64,000 nt of DNA from Actinoplanes sandaracinus (GTDB lineage Bacteria; Actinomycetota; Actinomycetes; Mycobacteriales; Micromonosporaceae), in contig NZ_JASCTH010000030.1 of NCBI RefSeq assembly GCF_030009775.1, forward strand, positions 59,754 to 123,753, given 5' to 3'. Made by a program: the position numbers and the translations under genes. The notes under the pieces are model-generated. The model made no database searches and was not told the origin of the DNA. It worked only from the letters and a program-made list of their open reading frames with translations. Positions 16,616 to 24,871 of this stretch are shown piece after piece. How positions within the stretch are numbered: position 1 is the first letter of the stretch; each line of letters opens with the position of its first letter.

Positions 16616-18945
16616 CGACCAGACCGAACTGCCCGTGCGACACGTTCACCCATCCCGCGCCGGCCGCGATCGACGCCGGCCTGACGGTCATCCCCCGGCA
16701 GATCGCCACTTTCGAGCAGTTCCGCCGGGCGATGCTGGCGGAGCTGCCGGCCCACCGTCCGGCGCTGGCCGGCTGGCGCGCCCGCGGCGACCAGGACCTC
16801 GGCGTGATGGTGCTGGAGATGTGGGCGTACGCCTGCGAGGTGCTGTCGTTCTACGACGAGACCATCGCGCACGAGAGCTACCTGCGCACCGCCCGGCTCG
16901 CTCCCTCGGTGCGCAGACTGGTCGAGCTGCTCGGCTACCGTCCCCGCCCGGCCGTCGCGGCCCGGGCCCGGCTGGCGGTACGCGCGGACGGCCGCCAGCC
17001 GCTGGTGCTGCCGGCCGGCACCGCGTTCCGCTCGTCGGCGTTCGGGGCCGAGCCGCCGCAGGTGTTCGAGCTGGACGCGGACACCACCGTGCACCCGCTG
17101 CTGAACGGCTGGGCGCTGGAGCCGACCCGGCCGGCGAGCGTGCCGGCCCTGGCCACGACCCTGCTGGTGGAACAGCGCTCGGCGCGGGTCGGCGCCGGTG
17201 ATCATCTGCTCGTCGAGTCGGCCGGCGCGTCGGCCGGGGTGTTCACGGCGACCTCGGTCACCCGTGGCGCCGGCGGGCACCTCGTGACGCTCGACAAAGC
17301 GCTGACCGCCGCGGTGCCACTCGCCACGGCCCGGTTGCTGCGCCCGGGCGCGACCACCACGCTGTGGACCGGGCCGCTGCAGCCACAGACGCTGGCGAAC
17401 GGCGCCACCACCCTGGCGCTCGCCGGCACGGTGAGCCAGATCCAGCCGGGTTCGCGGATCATCGCGGTCGGCCCGCTCGGCACGGCCGCCCTCACGGTGA
17501 CCACCACGTCGCAGGAAACCCGGAAGCTGGCCGGCGAGACCACGTTCACCGTCGGCAGCACGACCGTGACCGGCCCGCCGCTGCGCACCCCGGTCACCGT
17601 GGTGACCATCGCGCCCGGCTGGCCGGCCGGCACGCTGGGCACCGACCCCGCCAAGATCATCATCGAGTACGGGCTGCAGGAGGCCGGCACCCTCACCATG
17701 CCGGTGGATCCCCGGATCCAACCGGGCGCGGCGCTGCGGCTGCGGCCCCCGATCGAGGCCCCGCCCGACGGCACCCGCCCGGTCACGTTCCTGGTCGAGG
17801 ACGCCGACGGCACCGGCGCCGGCCTGGCCGGCCAGGTCGACTTCGAGACCGGCGCGCTGCTCCCGGGCCAGGGCGGCGGGCTGACCACCGTGCTCGCCCC
17901 ACCGGCCACCGTGCACGCCAACCTGGCCGGAGTCAGCCGCGGCGAGACGGTCCCGGCGGAGGTGCTCGGCGCCGGTGACGGATCGGTCGCCAACCAGGCG
18001 TTCACCCTGCGCAAGAATCCGCTGACCTACCTCTCGGCGCCGACCGGCGTGGACCCGAACGGGGTGCGCAGCACGTTGACCGTGTGGGTCCGCGACATCC
18101 GCTGGTCCGAGGTGCCCAGCTTCTTCGGGGCGGCCCCGGACGCGACGGTCTACGTGGTCCGCCAGGACGATGCCGGCGCCTCCACCGTGATCTTCGGCGA
18201 CAGCGTCCGCGGGGCGCGGCTGCCGTCCGGCGCCGCGGTGGTCGCCCGCTACCGCTTCGGCGCGGGCGCGGCCACACCCCCGGCCGGCGGCATCACTCAG
18301 CTCGCCCGGCCGGTCAAGGGGATCACCGCGGTACGCAACCCGGTGGCCGCGTCCGGCGGTGACGACGCGCAGCCGGCCGAGCGGGTCCGCACGTACGCCC
18401 CGCGCTCGGCGCTGTTGTTCGGCCGCGCGGTGTCCATCCAGGACATGGAGGCTCTCGCCGCCGGGCAGCCAGGGGTGCGCGCCGTGCAGGCGCAGTGGGC
18501 CTGGGACCCCGAACGGCAACTGCCGGCCGTGCACGTCTGGTACATCGGTCCGGCCGGCCAGGCGGGCCCGATCACCACCTCGCTGCGGGCCGCCTCGGCG
18601 CCGGCCACCCCGATCACCGTGGCCGGCGCCGAGGCGGTACCCGCCACCCTCGCCGCCGACCTGCGGGTGCACCGCGACCACCAGCGCGCGGTGGTGATCG
18701 ACGAGGTGGTGCGGACGCTGACCACCCCGGTCTCCGGGCTGCTGTCCGCCGAGCGGATCGGCGTCGGCGTGCCGCTGTTCCGCAGCGTGCTGCTAGCCGA
18801 GATCCTCACCGTGCCGGGCGTCACCGGCGTGGCCGGCCTGACCTGGCAGGACGCCGGCTTCGCCGACTACGGCTACCAGCCGGGCAACGGCCGGTGGTTC
18901 CAGGTCAGCCTCACCGTGACCGCGACGGAGGACCAGGATGCCTGA
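16612..18945 (+). CDS. second J-type baseplate wedge protein (Afp12-like)
   Basis: This 777-residue protein begins MTTRPNCPCD and soon shows the family pattern GDQDLGVMVLEMWAYACEVLSFYDETIAHESYLRTAR. A long beta-rich middle follows, then ERVRTYAPRSALLFGRAVSIQDMEALAAGQPGVRAVQ, the baseplate J core shared with the upstream paralogue. Two J-type proteins in tandem are usual in Afp/PVC-type loci and build the two halves of the wedge. It overlaps the previous gene by four bases and the next by eight. Confidence 0.87.
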   Translation: MTTRPNCPCDTFTHPAPAAIDAGLTVIPRQIATFEQFRRAMLAELPAHRPALAGWRARGDQDLGVMVLEMWAYACEVLSFYDETIAHESYLRTARLAPSVRRLVELLGYRPRPAVAARARLAVRADGRQPLVLPAGTAFRSSAFGAEPPQVFELDADTTVHPLLNGWALEPTRPASVPALATTLLVEQRSARVGAGDHLLVESAGASAGVFTATSVTRGAGGHLVTLDKALTAAVPLATARLLRPGATTTLWTGPLQPQTLANGATTLALAGTVSQIQPGSRIIAVGPLGTAALTVTTTSQETRKLAGETTFTVGSTTVTGPPLRTPVTVVTIAPGWPAGTLGTDPAKIIIEYGLQEAGTLTMPVDPRIQPGAALRLRPPIEAPPDGTRPVTFLVEDADGTGAGLAGQVDFETGALLPGQGGGLTTVLAPPATVHANLAGVSRGETVPAEVLGAGDGSVANQAFTLRKNPLTYLSAPTGVDPNGVRSTLTVWVRDIRWSEVPSFFGAAPDATVYVVRQDDAGASTVIFGDSVRGARLPSGAAVVARYRFGAGAATPPAGGITQLARPVKGITAVRNPVAASGGDDAQPAERVRTYAPRSALLFGRAVSIQDMEALAAGQPGVRAVQAQWAWDPERQLPAVHVWYIGPAGQAGPITTSLRAASAPATPITVAGAEAVPATLAADLRVHRDHQRAVVIDEVVRTLTTPVSGLLSAERIGVGVPLFRSVLLAEILTVPGVTGVAGLTWQDAGFADYGYQPGNGRWFQVSLTVTATEDQDA

Positions 18946-21196
18946 CGTCAACGACCGGCTGCCCCAGTACTACGCGGAGAAGCTGTGGGAGCTGATCCCG
19001 CCGTTCTACCGCGACGAGGACCGCTCCGGGGTGCTCCGCGCCCTCGTCGAGGTCCTCGCCGGCCAGGCCGCGGTGCTGCGGCACAGCACCGACCGCCTGT
19101 GGGACGACGTGTTCATCGACCTGTGCGACGGCTGGGCGGTGCCGTACCTGGGTGATCTGGTCGGCACCCGGATGGTCTCGGCGCTGGACACCCGCTCGCG
19201 CCGGACCGACGTCGCGAACACCATCTACTACCGCCGCCGGGCCGGCACCCCGGCCGTCCTGGAGGGCTTGACCGCCGACATCACCGGCTGGGAGGGGACG
19301 GTGGTCGAGGAGTTCCGGCAACTGGTCCGGATGCCGCACGGTCTGGACACCGCGCCGGCCGCCACCGGCCGGCTCACCGCCGCCCCCGCCCACGGCCTGC
19401 CCGATCTGCGCCGGCCGCGCGGTGCCCGGCTGGCCTACGGCGCCTGGGACGAGTACGCACATCTGCCTGACACCCGCCGCCACCGAGGCGGCATCGACGG
19501 CCGGTACGGCATCACCAAGCTGGCCTTCCACCTCTACCGGCTGAGCGCGTTCGCGGTTCTGCGGGCCGCGCCCCGGCTCCTGGCCGCGGACTCCGGCGGC
19601 CGCCGCCGGTTCACCTTCGACCCGTCCGGGCGCACGGTCGCACTCTTCGCCACGTCCAGCCGGCCGGACTTCACGCATGGATGGCGGCGGGCGCTGGAGT
19701 GGGAATTGCCCGCGCCGATCAGTTGCGAGGTGCTCGGGCACGCCGAGTACCTGATCACCGAGGCGGACATCCTGGCCTGGACCGCAGACAGCACGACGAC
19801 CGTGGCGCAGGCCGGCGTCCTGCGGCTGGTCCGCGGGGTGCCGCTGGCCGGCGAGGCGGCCCTGCGCACCAGGCTGGCGGCGCTGTTCGCGGCCGCGGCG
19901 GTGTCGCCGCCCGGCGTGGTCGCGATGCGCCGGATCCTGGCCGATGCGATCATCGCCGACTGCGGCAAGGCGACTCTGCTGCCGACCGCCGGCGACGCCG
20001 GTGCGGACCGCTGGTCGATCATGGTGGAGGCCCACCCCGGCGCGGGCACGCCGGCGCCGGTGGCTCAGGAGGTCACCACGGCCGGCAACCTGGCCGGCGG
20101 CAGCGTGAACCCGCCGGACACGGTGCTGGTGATCGACGCGGAGAACGGGCTGGGTGTGTTCTCGTCCGGCACGCAGCCCGCCACGATCCGGGTCAGTTAC
20201 GCGTACGGCTTCGCCGGCCCGATCGGTGCGGGCAGCTACCGCCGGGACGGCTTGCCGACCGTGCCGGCGACCGCCCGGTTAGGCGGCGGCGGGGCCGTCG
20301 CCGCACCCGCCACCGGCCCGGACGCCGCGATATCGATCGTGGACAGTCTCCGTTACGGTCCGGTGGCCGACCTGAACGCCGGGCCCCGGCTGCTGCTGCA
20401 GGCGGACGGTGAGCAGCGCCCGTACGTGGAACTGGACGCCGATTTGGTGATCACCGCGGACGGGCCGGACAGCGAGCTGACCCTCGACGGCTGGTGGCTG
20501 GGCTCGCGCGGTCCTCACGTGATCCGGTTGGCCGCCGCCGCCGGCGCGAACTGGTCGTCGGTCCGGATCGCGCACTGCACGCTGGACCCCGGCGGTCCGG
20601 ACGCGGACGGCGCCGCGCTCGGGCCGGTCACGCTGTCGATCGAGTCCTCGGTCTCCGCACTGGTGCTCGACGCCTGCATCACCGGGCCGGTCACCGTGGC
20701 GGCGACCGGCTTCGTTCGCACGCTCACCGCGACCGACTCGATCATCCACACCATCGACCCGGCCACCGTCCCGGAGGCGTTGCGCCAGCCGGACGGCGAG
20801 CTGCGCATCCGGGGCTGCACCGTGATCGGAGACGTGGCGGCGCGCCAGATCGAGGCGTCCGAGTTGCTCTGCACCGGGCGGATCCGGGTGGAGGACATTC
20901 AGGCCGGATGCGTACGGTTCAGCGCCTTCGCACCGGACAGCCAGGTGCCGCGCGCGTACCAGTCGGTCGAGATCGCCGATCCGCGGGCGCTGTTCACGTC
21001 GCAACGCTTCGGCGATCCCGGCTACGGCCAGTTGTCCGACATCGCGCCGGCAGCACTGGCCCGGGGCGGCGAGAACGGCACCGAGATCGGCGCGTTCCAC
21101 CGGCTGCTCAACCCGGTCAAGCTCGACAGCCTGCGGGCGAAGGTCACCGAGTTCCTGCCGTTCGGCCTCATTCCCCTCTTCACCACGGAGACGTAA
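18938..21196 (+). CDS. gpI-like tail protein with beta-helical C-terminus
   Basis: This 752-residue protein has a gpI-type N-terminus (DRLPQYYAEKLWELIPPFYRDED, later WAVPYLGDLVGTRMVS), known from eCIS tail proteins that follow the J genes and complete the wedge. The C-terminal third reads as repeating beta strands (LTLDGWWLGSRGPHVIRL; LRIRGCTVIGDVAARQIEASELLCTG), suggesting a right-handed beta-helix that may carry or resemble a fibre. Bases 20279-20281 are an in-frame TTA codon, the second in this operon. It overlaps the upstream gene by eight bases and is three bases from the next. Confidence 0.82.
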   Translation: MPDVNDRLPQYYAEKLWELIPPFYRDEDRSGVLRALVEVLAGQAAVLRHSTDRLWDDVFIDLCDGWAVPYLGDLVGTRMVSALDTRSRRTDVANTIYYRRRAGTPAVLEGLTADITGWEGTVVEEFRQLVRMPHGLDTAPAATGRLTAAPAHGLPDLRRPRGARLAYGAWDEYAHLPDTRRHRGGIDGRYGITKLAFHLYRLSAFAVLRAAPRLLAADSGGRRRFTFDPSGRTVALFATSSRPDFTHGWRRALEWELPAPISCEVLGHAEYLITEADILAWTADSTTTVAQAGVLRLVRGVPLAGEAALRTRLAALFAAAAVSPPGVVAMRRILADAIIADCGKATLLPTAGDAGADRWSIMVEAHPGAGTPAPVAQEVTTAGNLAGGSVNPPDTVLVIDAENGLGVFSSGTQPATIRVSYAYGFAGPIGAGSYRRDGLPTVPATARLGGGGAVAAPATGPDAAISIVDSLRYGPVADLNAGPRLLLQADGEQRPYVELDADLVITADGPDSELTLDGWWLGSRGPHVIRLAAAAGANWSSVRIAHCTLDPGGPDADGAALGPVTLSIESSVSALVLDACITGPVTVAATGFVRTLTATDSIIHTIDPATVPEALRQPDGELRIRGCTVIGDVAARQIEASELLCTGRIRVEDIQAGCVRFSAFAPDSQVPRAYQSVEIADPRALFTSQRFGDPGYGQLSDIAPAALARGGENGTEIGAFHRLLNPVKLDSLRAKVTEFLPFGLIPLFTTET

Positions 21197-21199
21197 GCC

Positions 21200-24058
21200 A
21201 TGGCCCACGATGTGTCCCGTTCGGCGTACGACGCACGGGTGTCCAAGCACTGGAGCGGTGTCCAGGCCCAGCAGGGGCGGCTGCTCTCCGACGACGACTG
21301 GAACGAAGCGCAGGCCATCGACGCCGACGACACACGGCGTACCCGGGCGCAGGTGATCGGCGCGGCCGGTTCGCCGGACAACGGGTTCAAGGTGGCCGCG
21401 CCGCGGATCACCGCCAACAAGATCGACTTCGATCTGCTGCCGGGCACGATGTACGTCGGCGGGCATCGGGTCACGCTGGACCAGACCGAGGCGTTCACGC
21501 TGCAGCGGGACTGGTTGCAGCAACCGCCGTCGGAACGGCCGGACACGGGCGGCGCCGAGCGCATCGACGCCGTCTATCTCGAGGTCTGGCAGCAGCCGGT
21601 CACCGCTGTCGAGGACACCGAGCTGACCGAGGTGGCGCTCGGCGGCCCGGACACCTCGGTGCGGTTGCGCACCATGCGCCGGGTCCGGGTGCTGCCGAAC
21701 GTCGGCACGGAGAGCTGCAGCGCCGCGTGGGCCGCGGTGCGGGCCAGACTGGGGCCGTTGTCCGAGGACAACGAGCTGACCAGCGGCGCGACGCTGCGCG
21801 TCGGCTTCGTACCGAACGCCGGCTCGGGCGACAACCTGTGCAGCCCGTCGGCGCAGAACGGCTACCTCGGCGCGGAGAACCAGGCGATCCGGGTCGAGGT
21901 GGGCGCCGGCGGGAACAAGCTGCTGTGGAGCTACGACAACGCGTCCCCGCTCTACCGCGTGCGGGTGAGCACCCAGGCCGGTGTGCAGACCGTCCGGTTC
22001 CTGCAGCCACCGAAGGACGAGGCGCACTGGCCGCTGGCCCAGCAGACGGTCGAGTTGCTGCCCTGGTCGGCGGTGCTCCCGAACGGCGAGAAGGTGGCCG
22101 AGACGCACGGCGGCTTCCTGGCCAAGGTCGCCGCGTCGTACGACCCGGACGCCCGGACGATCACCACGACGCCCCCGGTGCCGGCTGCTTTCGGCGCCAC
22201 CTGGCAGAGCCGGAGCGACGCCACCACCCTCAGCACGGTTCAGGACAGCTTCTTCTACCTGCGGGTGTGGAACCGCGGAGGGGACACCGCCTCGGTCAGC
22301 GAGATCCCGTTCACCGCCGGCACGCCGGTGCCGCTGACCGGCACCGGGTTGACCGTCACGCTGAGCGGCGGGCCGCTGCGGCCGGGCGACTTCTGGATCA
22401 TCGCCGCACGGCCGGAGAGCCCGGCCCGGGTGGTGCCGTGGCGGCTCGAGGCGGGGCTGCCCGCCGAGGGGCCGCGGCGGTTCTACGCTCCGCTGGGCAT
22501 CGTCCACTGGCGGCCGGGCGGCGGGCACACCACGGTCGACTGCCGCGACACGTTCGTGCCGCTCACCAAGGACCGGGGCTGCTGCATCACCGTGTCGCCG
22601 GCCATCAACTGGCAACACCGGCTGGACTCGATCGCCGGCGCGAACGACGTCTGCGTCTGCTTCCAACCCGGCGACTACGAGACCGACCGCACCATCGAGT
22701 TCCGCAACAAGCACGTCCGCCTGCACGGCGACGGCGGCGGCAGCCGGATCACCGGCCGCGGGGTGGAGACGGTGATCCGGTTCGTCGACTGCACCTCGGT
22801 GGATGTCTCCGATCTGTCGGTCCGGGCCGACACCCCGGCGCCGTCGCAGGGGCCGGGAGCCAGGCCGAACCTCGGCGGCGCGATCACCACCCGGAACTGC
22901 GAGCGGGTGTCGGTCACCCGGGTCACCGCCCGCTGCGCCTCCGGGCCGGTCACCGCCGCGGCGGCGATCTCGCTGCACACCACGTTCGGCGGCGAGCAGG
23001 CGGTGCGGTCCACGGCCCGGGTGAACGGGTGCGATCTGGTGGCCGGCGCGAATCAGGTCGGCCTTCAGGTAGTCAATTACGGACGCACCACGCTCATTGA
23101 CAACACGGTGCGGGTGGACGCCGCGGAGAACGGGAAATTCGCGGTCCATTGGCTGCAGGACGAACAGTTCCTCCGCCGTTTCCGGCGCACCCTGCTCTAC
23201 AATTACGGGCTCCTGGGCGAAGACACCGGCGGCCAGCAACCCAAACCCGGGTGGTCGCCGATCAGCGTCGGCGGTGTCAAGGTCTGGATCGTCACCCATC
23301 CGAACCTGCGGGATCCATGGCAGACCGTGGCGAATTGGCGGAGGCTGCCCGGCCGGCGGCGCGACTATCTGGCCATGGGCGACTTCCTCAACGACATGGC
23401 GGAGAGCCTGCTGCGGGGCATCGGCGTAGTCGGCGTGCACACCTCACCCGCCTTCCGCACGTTCATCGTCCAGCTGTTCGCCGGCGCCACCGCGGCCACC
23501 GGCGTGCGGATGGTGGCGGCCCGCGGAATCGTCGTCGGCGGTACCGTCGCGCACGACGTACGGATCAGCGGCAACACCGTGCGAGACGTGGTGCAGGGCA
23601 TCCACGTCGGGGTCAGCGCCCGGCGGAAGCGCAATCCCGGCCGTGACGCACCCGTCTCGGACACCGCCGGCCGGGTCGTGATCAGCCACAACGTCGTCCA
23701 CATCGCGCTGATGCCGGAATCGGTGACGGAACGGCACGGCGTCTTCGTCGGCAACAGCACCAGCCTGCTGATCGACGGCAACCTGGTGACCTGCGAGAAG
23801 ATCGGCACAGCCGGGCGGCTCCACATCGAGGGAATCCGGGTGTACGGCTTCTACGGCCCGTCCGCCCTGATCGCCCGCAACCACCTGAGCGGTTTCTCGG
23901 TCGGCATCCGGACCGCGGCGATCAATAACGCGACCGCCGGACAATCATCTTTGTGGCGGGTTTCCGACAATATCGCGGTGGGTTCGTCCATGTCTGTCGA
24001 CCGAAGACTGAGGGACGGCGAGGCGACCTTCGTGGACCCGGCCGGAAACAAGCCGTGA
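21200..24058 (+). CDS. DUF6519-like / right-handed beta-helix protein, candidate fibre
   Basis: This 952-residue protein opens with MAHDVSRSAYDARVSKHWSG, then QQGRLLSDDDWNEAQAIDADD, the DUF6519-type start seen in actinobacterial and cyanobacterial eCIS loci. From about residue 490 it becomes a parallel beta-helix with many short Asn/Val/Thr-rich rungs (VSDLSVRAD, VTRVTARCASG, DNTVRVDAAENG, HDVRISGNTVRDV). The helix-rung segment and final position in the operon suggest a surface or receptor-contact fibre. This is inference, because the family is uncharacterised. The strong terminator begins about 150 bases downstream. Confidence 0.75.
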   Translation: MAHDVSRSAYDARVSKHWSGVQAQQGRLLSDDDWNEAQAIDADDTRRTRAQVIGAAGSPDNGFKVAAPRITANKIDFDLLPGTMYVGGHRVTLDQTEAFTLQRDWLQQPPSERPDTGGAERIDAVYLEVWQQPVTAVEDTELTEVALGGPDTSVRLRTMRRVRVLPNVGTESCSAAWAAVRARLGPLSEDNELTSGATLRVGFVPNAGSGDNLCSPSAQNGYLGAENQAIRVEVGAGGNKLLWSYDNASPLYRVRVSTQAGVQTVRFLQPPKDEAHWPLAQQTVELLPWSAVLPNGEKVAETHGGFLAKVAASYDPDARTITTTPPVPAAFGATWQSRSDATTLSTVQDSFFYLRVWNRGGDTASVSEIPFTAGTPVPLTGTGLTVTLSGGPLRPGDFWIIAARPESPARVVPWRLEAGLPAEGPRRFYAPLGIVHWRPGGGHTTVDCRDTFVPLTKDRGCCITVSPAINWQHRLDSIAGANDVCVCFQPGDYETDRTIEFRNKHVRLHGDGGGSRITGRGVETVIRFVDCTSVDVSDLSVRADTPAPSQGPGARPNLGGAITTRNCERVSVTRVTARCASGPVTAAAAISLHTTFGGEQAVRSTARVNGCDLVAGANQVGLQVVNYGRTTLIDNTVRVDAAENGKFAVHWLQDEQFLRRFRRTLLYNYGLLGEDTGGQQPKPGWSPISVGGVKVWIVTHPNLRDPWQTVANWRRLPGRRRDYLAMGDFLNDMAESLLRGIGVVGVHTSPAFRTFIVQLFAGATAATGVRMVAARGIVVGGTVAHDVRISGNTVRDVVQGIHVGVSARRKRNPGRDAPVSDTAGRVVISHNVVHIALMPESVTERHGVFVGNSTSLLIDGNLVTCEKIGTAGRLHIEGIRVYGFYGPSALIARNHLSGFSVGIRTAAINNATAGQSSLWRVSDNIAVGSSMSVDRRLRDGEATFVDPAGNKP

Positions 24059-24171
24059 TCGCTCATTTCGGCCGATGACGCATGGGCCCGGGAAGCGTAG
24101 GATGGGCGTACAGCCAGTAGAGCATTGGTGCTGATCTGAGTCGCCCGCGTTCGTCGTGTGCTTCGAGGATA

Positions 24172-24194
24172 GGGTTCGAGTCCCGGTTGCTGGA
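24172..24194 (+). other. tRNA-like T-arm and 3' end fragment
   Basis: Bases 24173-24183 match the tRNA T-arm consensus GGTTCRANTCC, with a GGG/CCC stem (24172-24174, 24182-24184) and a following CTGGA-like 3' end. Upstream, TAGAGCATTGG looks like part of a D-arm, but no full cloverleaf can be drawn: the acceptor stem pairs at only about four positions and no anticodon arm is evident. It may be a decayed tRNA or a copy of a tRNA 3' end left by integration. It could also be chance. Confidence 0.3.
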
Positions 24195-24206
24195 TATAGG
24201 TTAGGG

Positions 24207-24240
24207 AAGTGGGGGCCCATTCGGGCCCCCACTTTCTTTT
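24207..24240 (+). terminator. strong intrinsic terminator closing the eCIS operon
   Basis: A perfect 12-base-pair stem (24207-24218 with 24223-24234) has an ATTC loop and is followed by a T-rich tail to 24240. The stem core is GTGGGGGCCC / GGGCCCCCAC. It lies about 150 bases after the last eCIS stop and marks the end of the transcript. It is the clearest terminator in the window. Confidence 0.9.
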
Positions 24241-24496
24241 GATCAATTCTTGGTGATCGTCGACCCGGCCGGGTCGATGTCCCCGCGCCTCGGCGCCCGG
24301 CTCGGGCCGGCGCCACTGACGGCCCCTTCCGGCTGACACCTGAACGGATGCTGTCGCAAATCTGCAACGCACATCACCACTGGTGAGCACGGGTGCGCGG
24401 AGATTGTCCTCCCCTCGGCGCTTCCCCGGCACGGTCCCGGCCGCAACCCTGTCACAGGCCTGACCCGCCGAGCACCGGCCAGCGACGAGGAAGATG

Positions 24497-24871
24497 ATGA
24501 CCTCCTTTTACCAGCAGTTCAACACAACCGGAAACGCCAGTGTCGGCAACCAGATCGGCCAGGTGAGTGGTGGTCTCCACCAGGGCGCCGGCGTTTACGC
24601 CGCCGCTGCCGGTGACCTCGCGGGCGGTCTCGACCGGCTGAGAGACACGCTGAACCAGGCACACCGCCGCGGCGAGATCGACGCGGCGACCCTGGCCGAC
24701 GCCCAGCACGAACTCGATGCCGCTGAGGCCGCCCTTCCGGCCACCGACGAACAACAGCGCGGACAGGCCCGGCGAGCGCTGCGCAAGCTCAGCGGGCTAC
24801 TCAGCGGCGTGGCCGGATTCGGCGCTCAAGTGGCCACGGTCCTGTCGACCTTCGAAGGGATCGGCGCATGA
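24497..24871 (+). CDS. small protein with N-terminal RHIM-like motif
   Basis: This 124-residue protein uses the second ATG (24497), five bases after GAGGA; the ATG at 24494 is too close. Residues 12-25 read Gly-Asn-Ala-x-Val-x-x-Gln-Ile-Gly-x-x-x-Gly. The same spaced pattern occurs near the N-terminus of the protein encoded next. A Gly/Ala-rich link and a helical region follow (GGLDRLRDTLNQAHRRGEID; RRALRKLSGLLSGVAGFGAQ), ending in a hydrophobic helix. In RHIM-type bacterial signalling pairs a short motif near the N-terminus seeds amyloid-like assembly between partner proteins. Here that role is inferred from the motif match and the four-base overlap with the next gene. No enzyme domain is seen. 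Confidence 0.7.
   Translation: MTSFYQQFNTTGNASVGNQIGQVSGGLHQGAGVYAAAAGDLAGGLDRLRDTLNQAHRRGEIDAATLADAQHELDAAEAALPATDEQQRGQARRALRKLSGLLSGVAGFGAQVATVLSTFEGIGA

Larger units (their letters stand above)
24059..24496 (+). other. intergenic stretch after the eCIS operon
   Basis: This region holds a tRNA-like T-arm fragment at 24172-24194 and a strong terminator at 24207-24240, both listed separately. From 24241 to 24486 I see no gene and no clear promoter elements. Bases 24487-24491 (GAGGA) are the ribosome binding site of the next gene. Confidence 0.6.

Noticed and set aside
24110..24194. A complete tRNA gene
   Set aside because: Only the T-arm and possible D-arm pieces fit; acceptor and anticodon stems cannot be formed.
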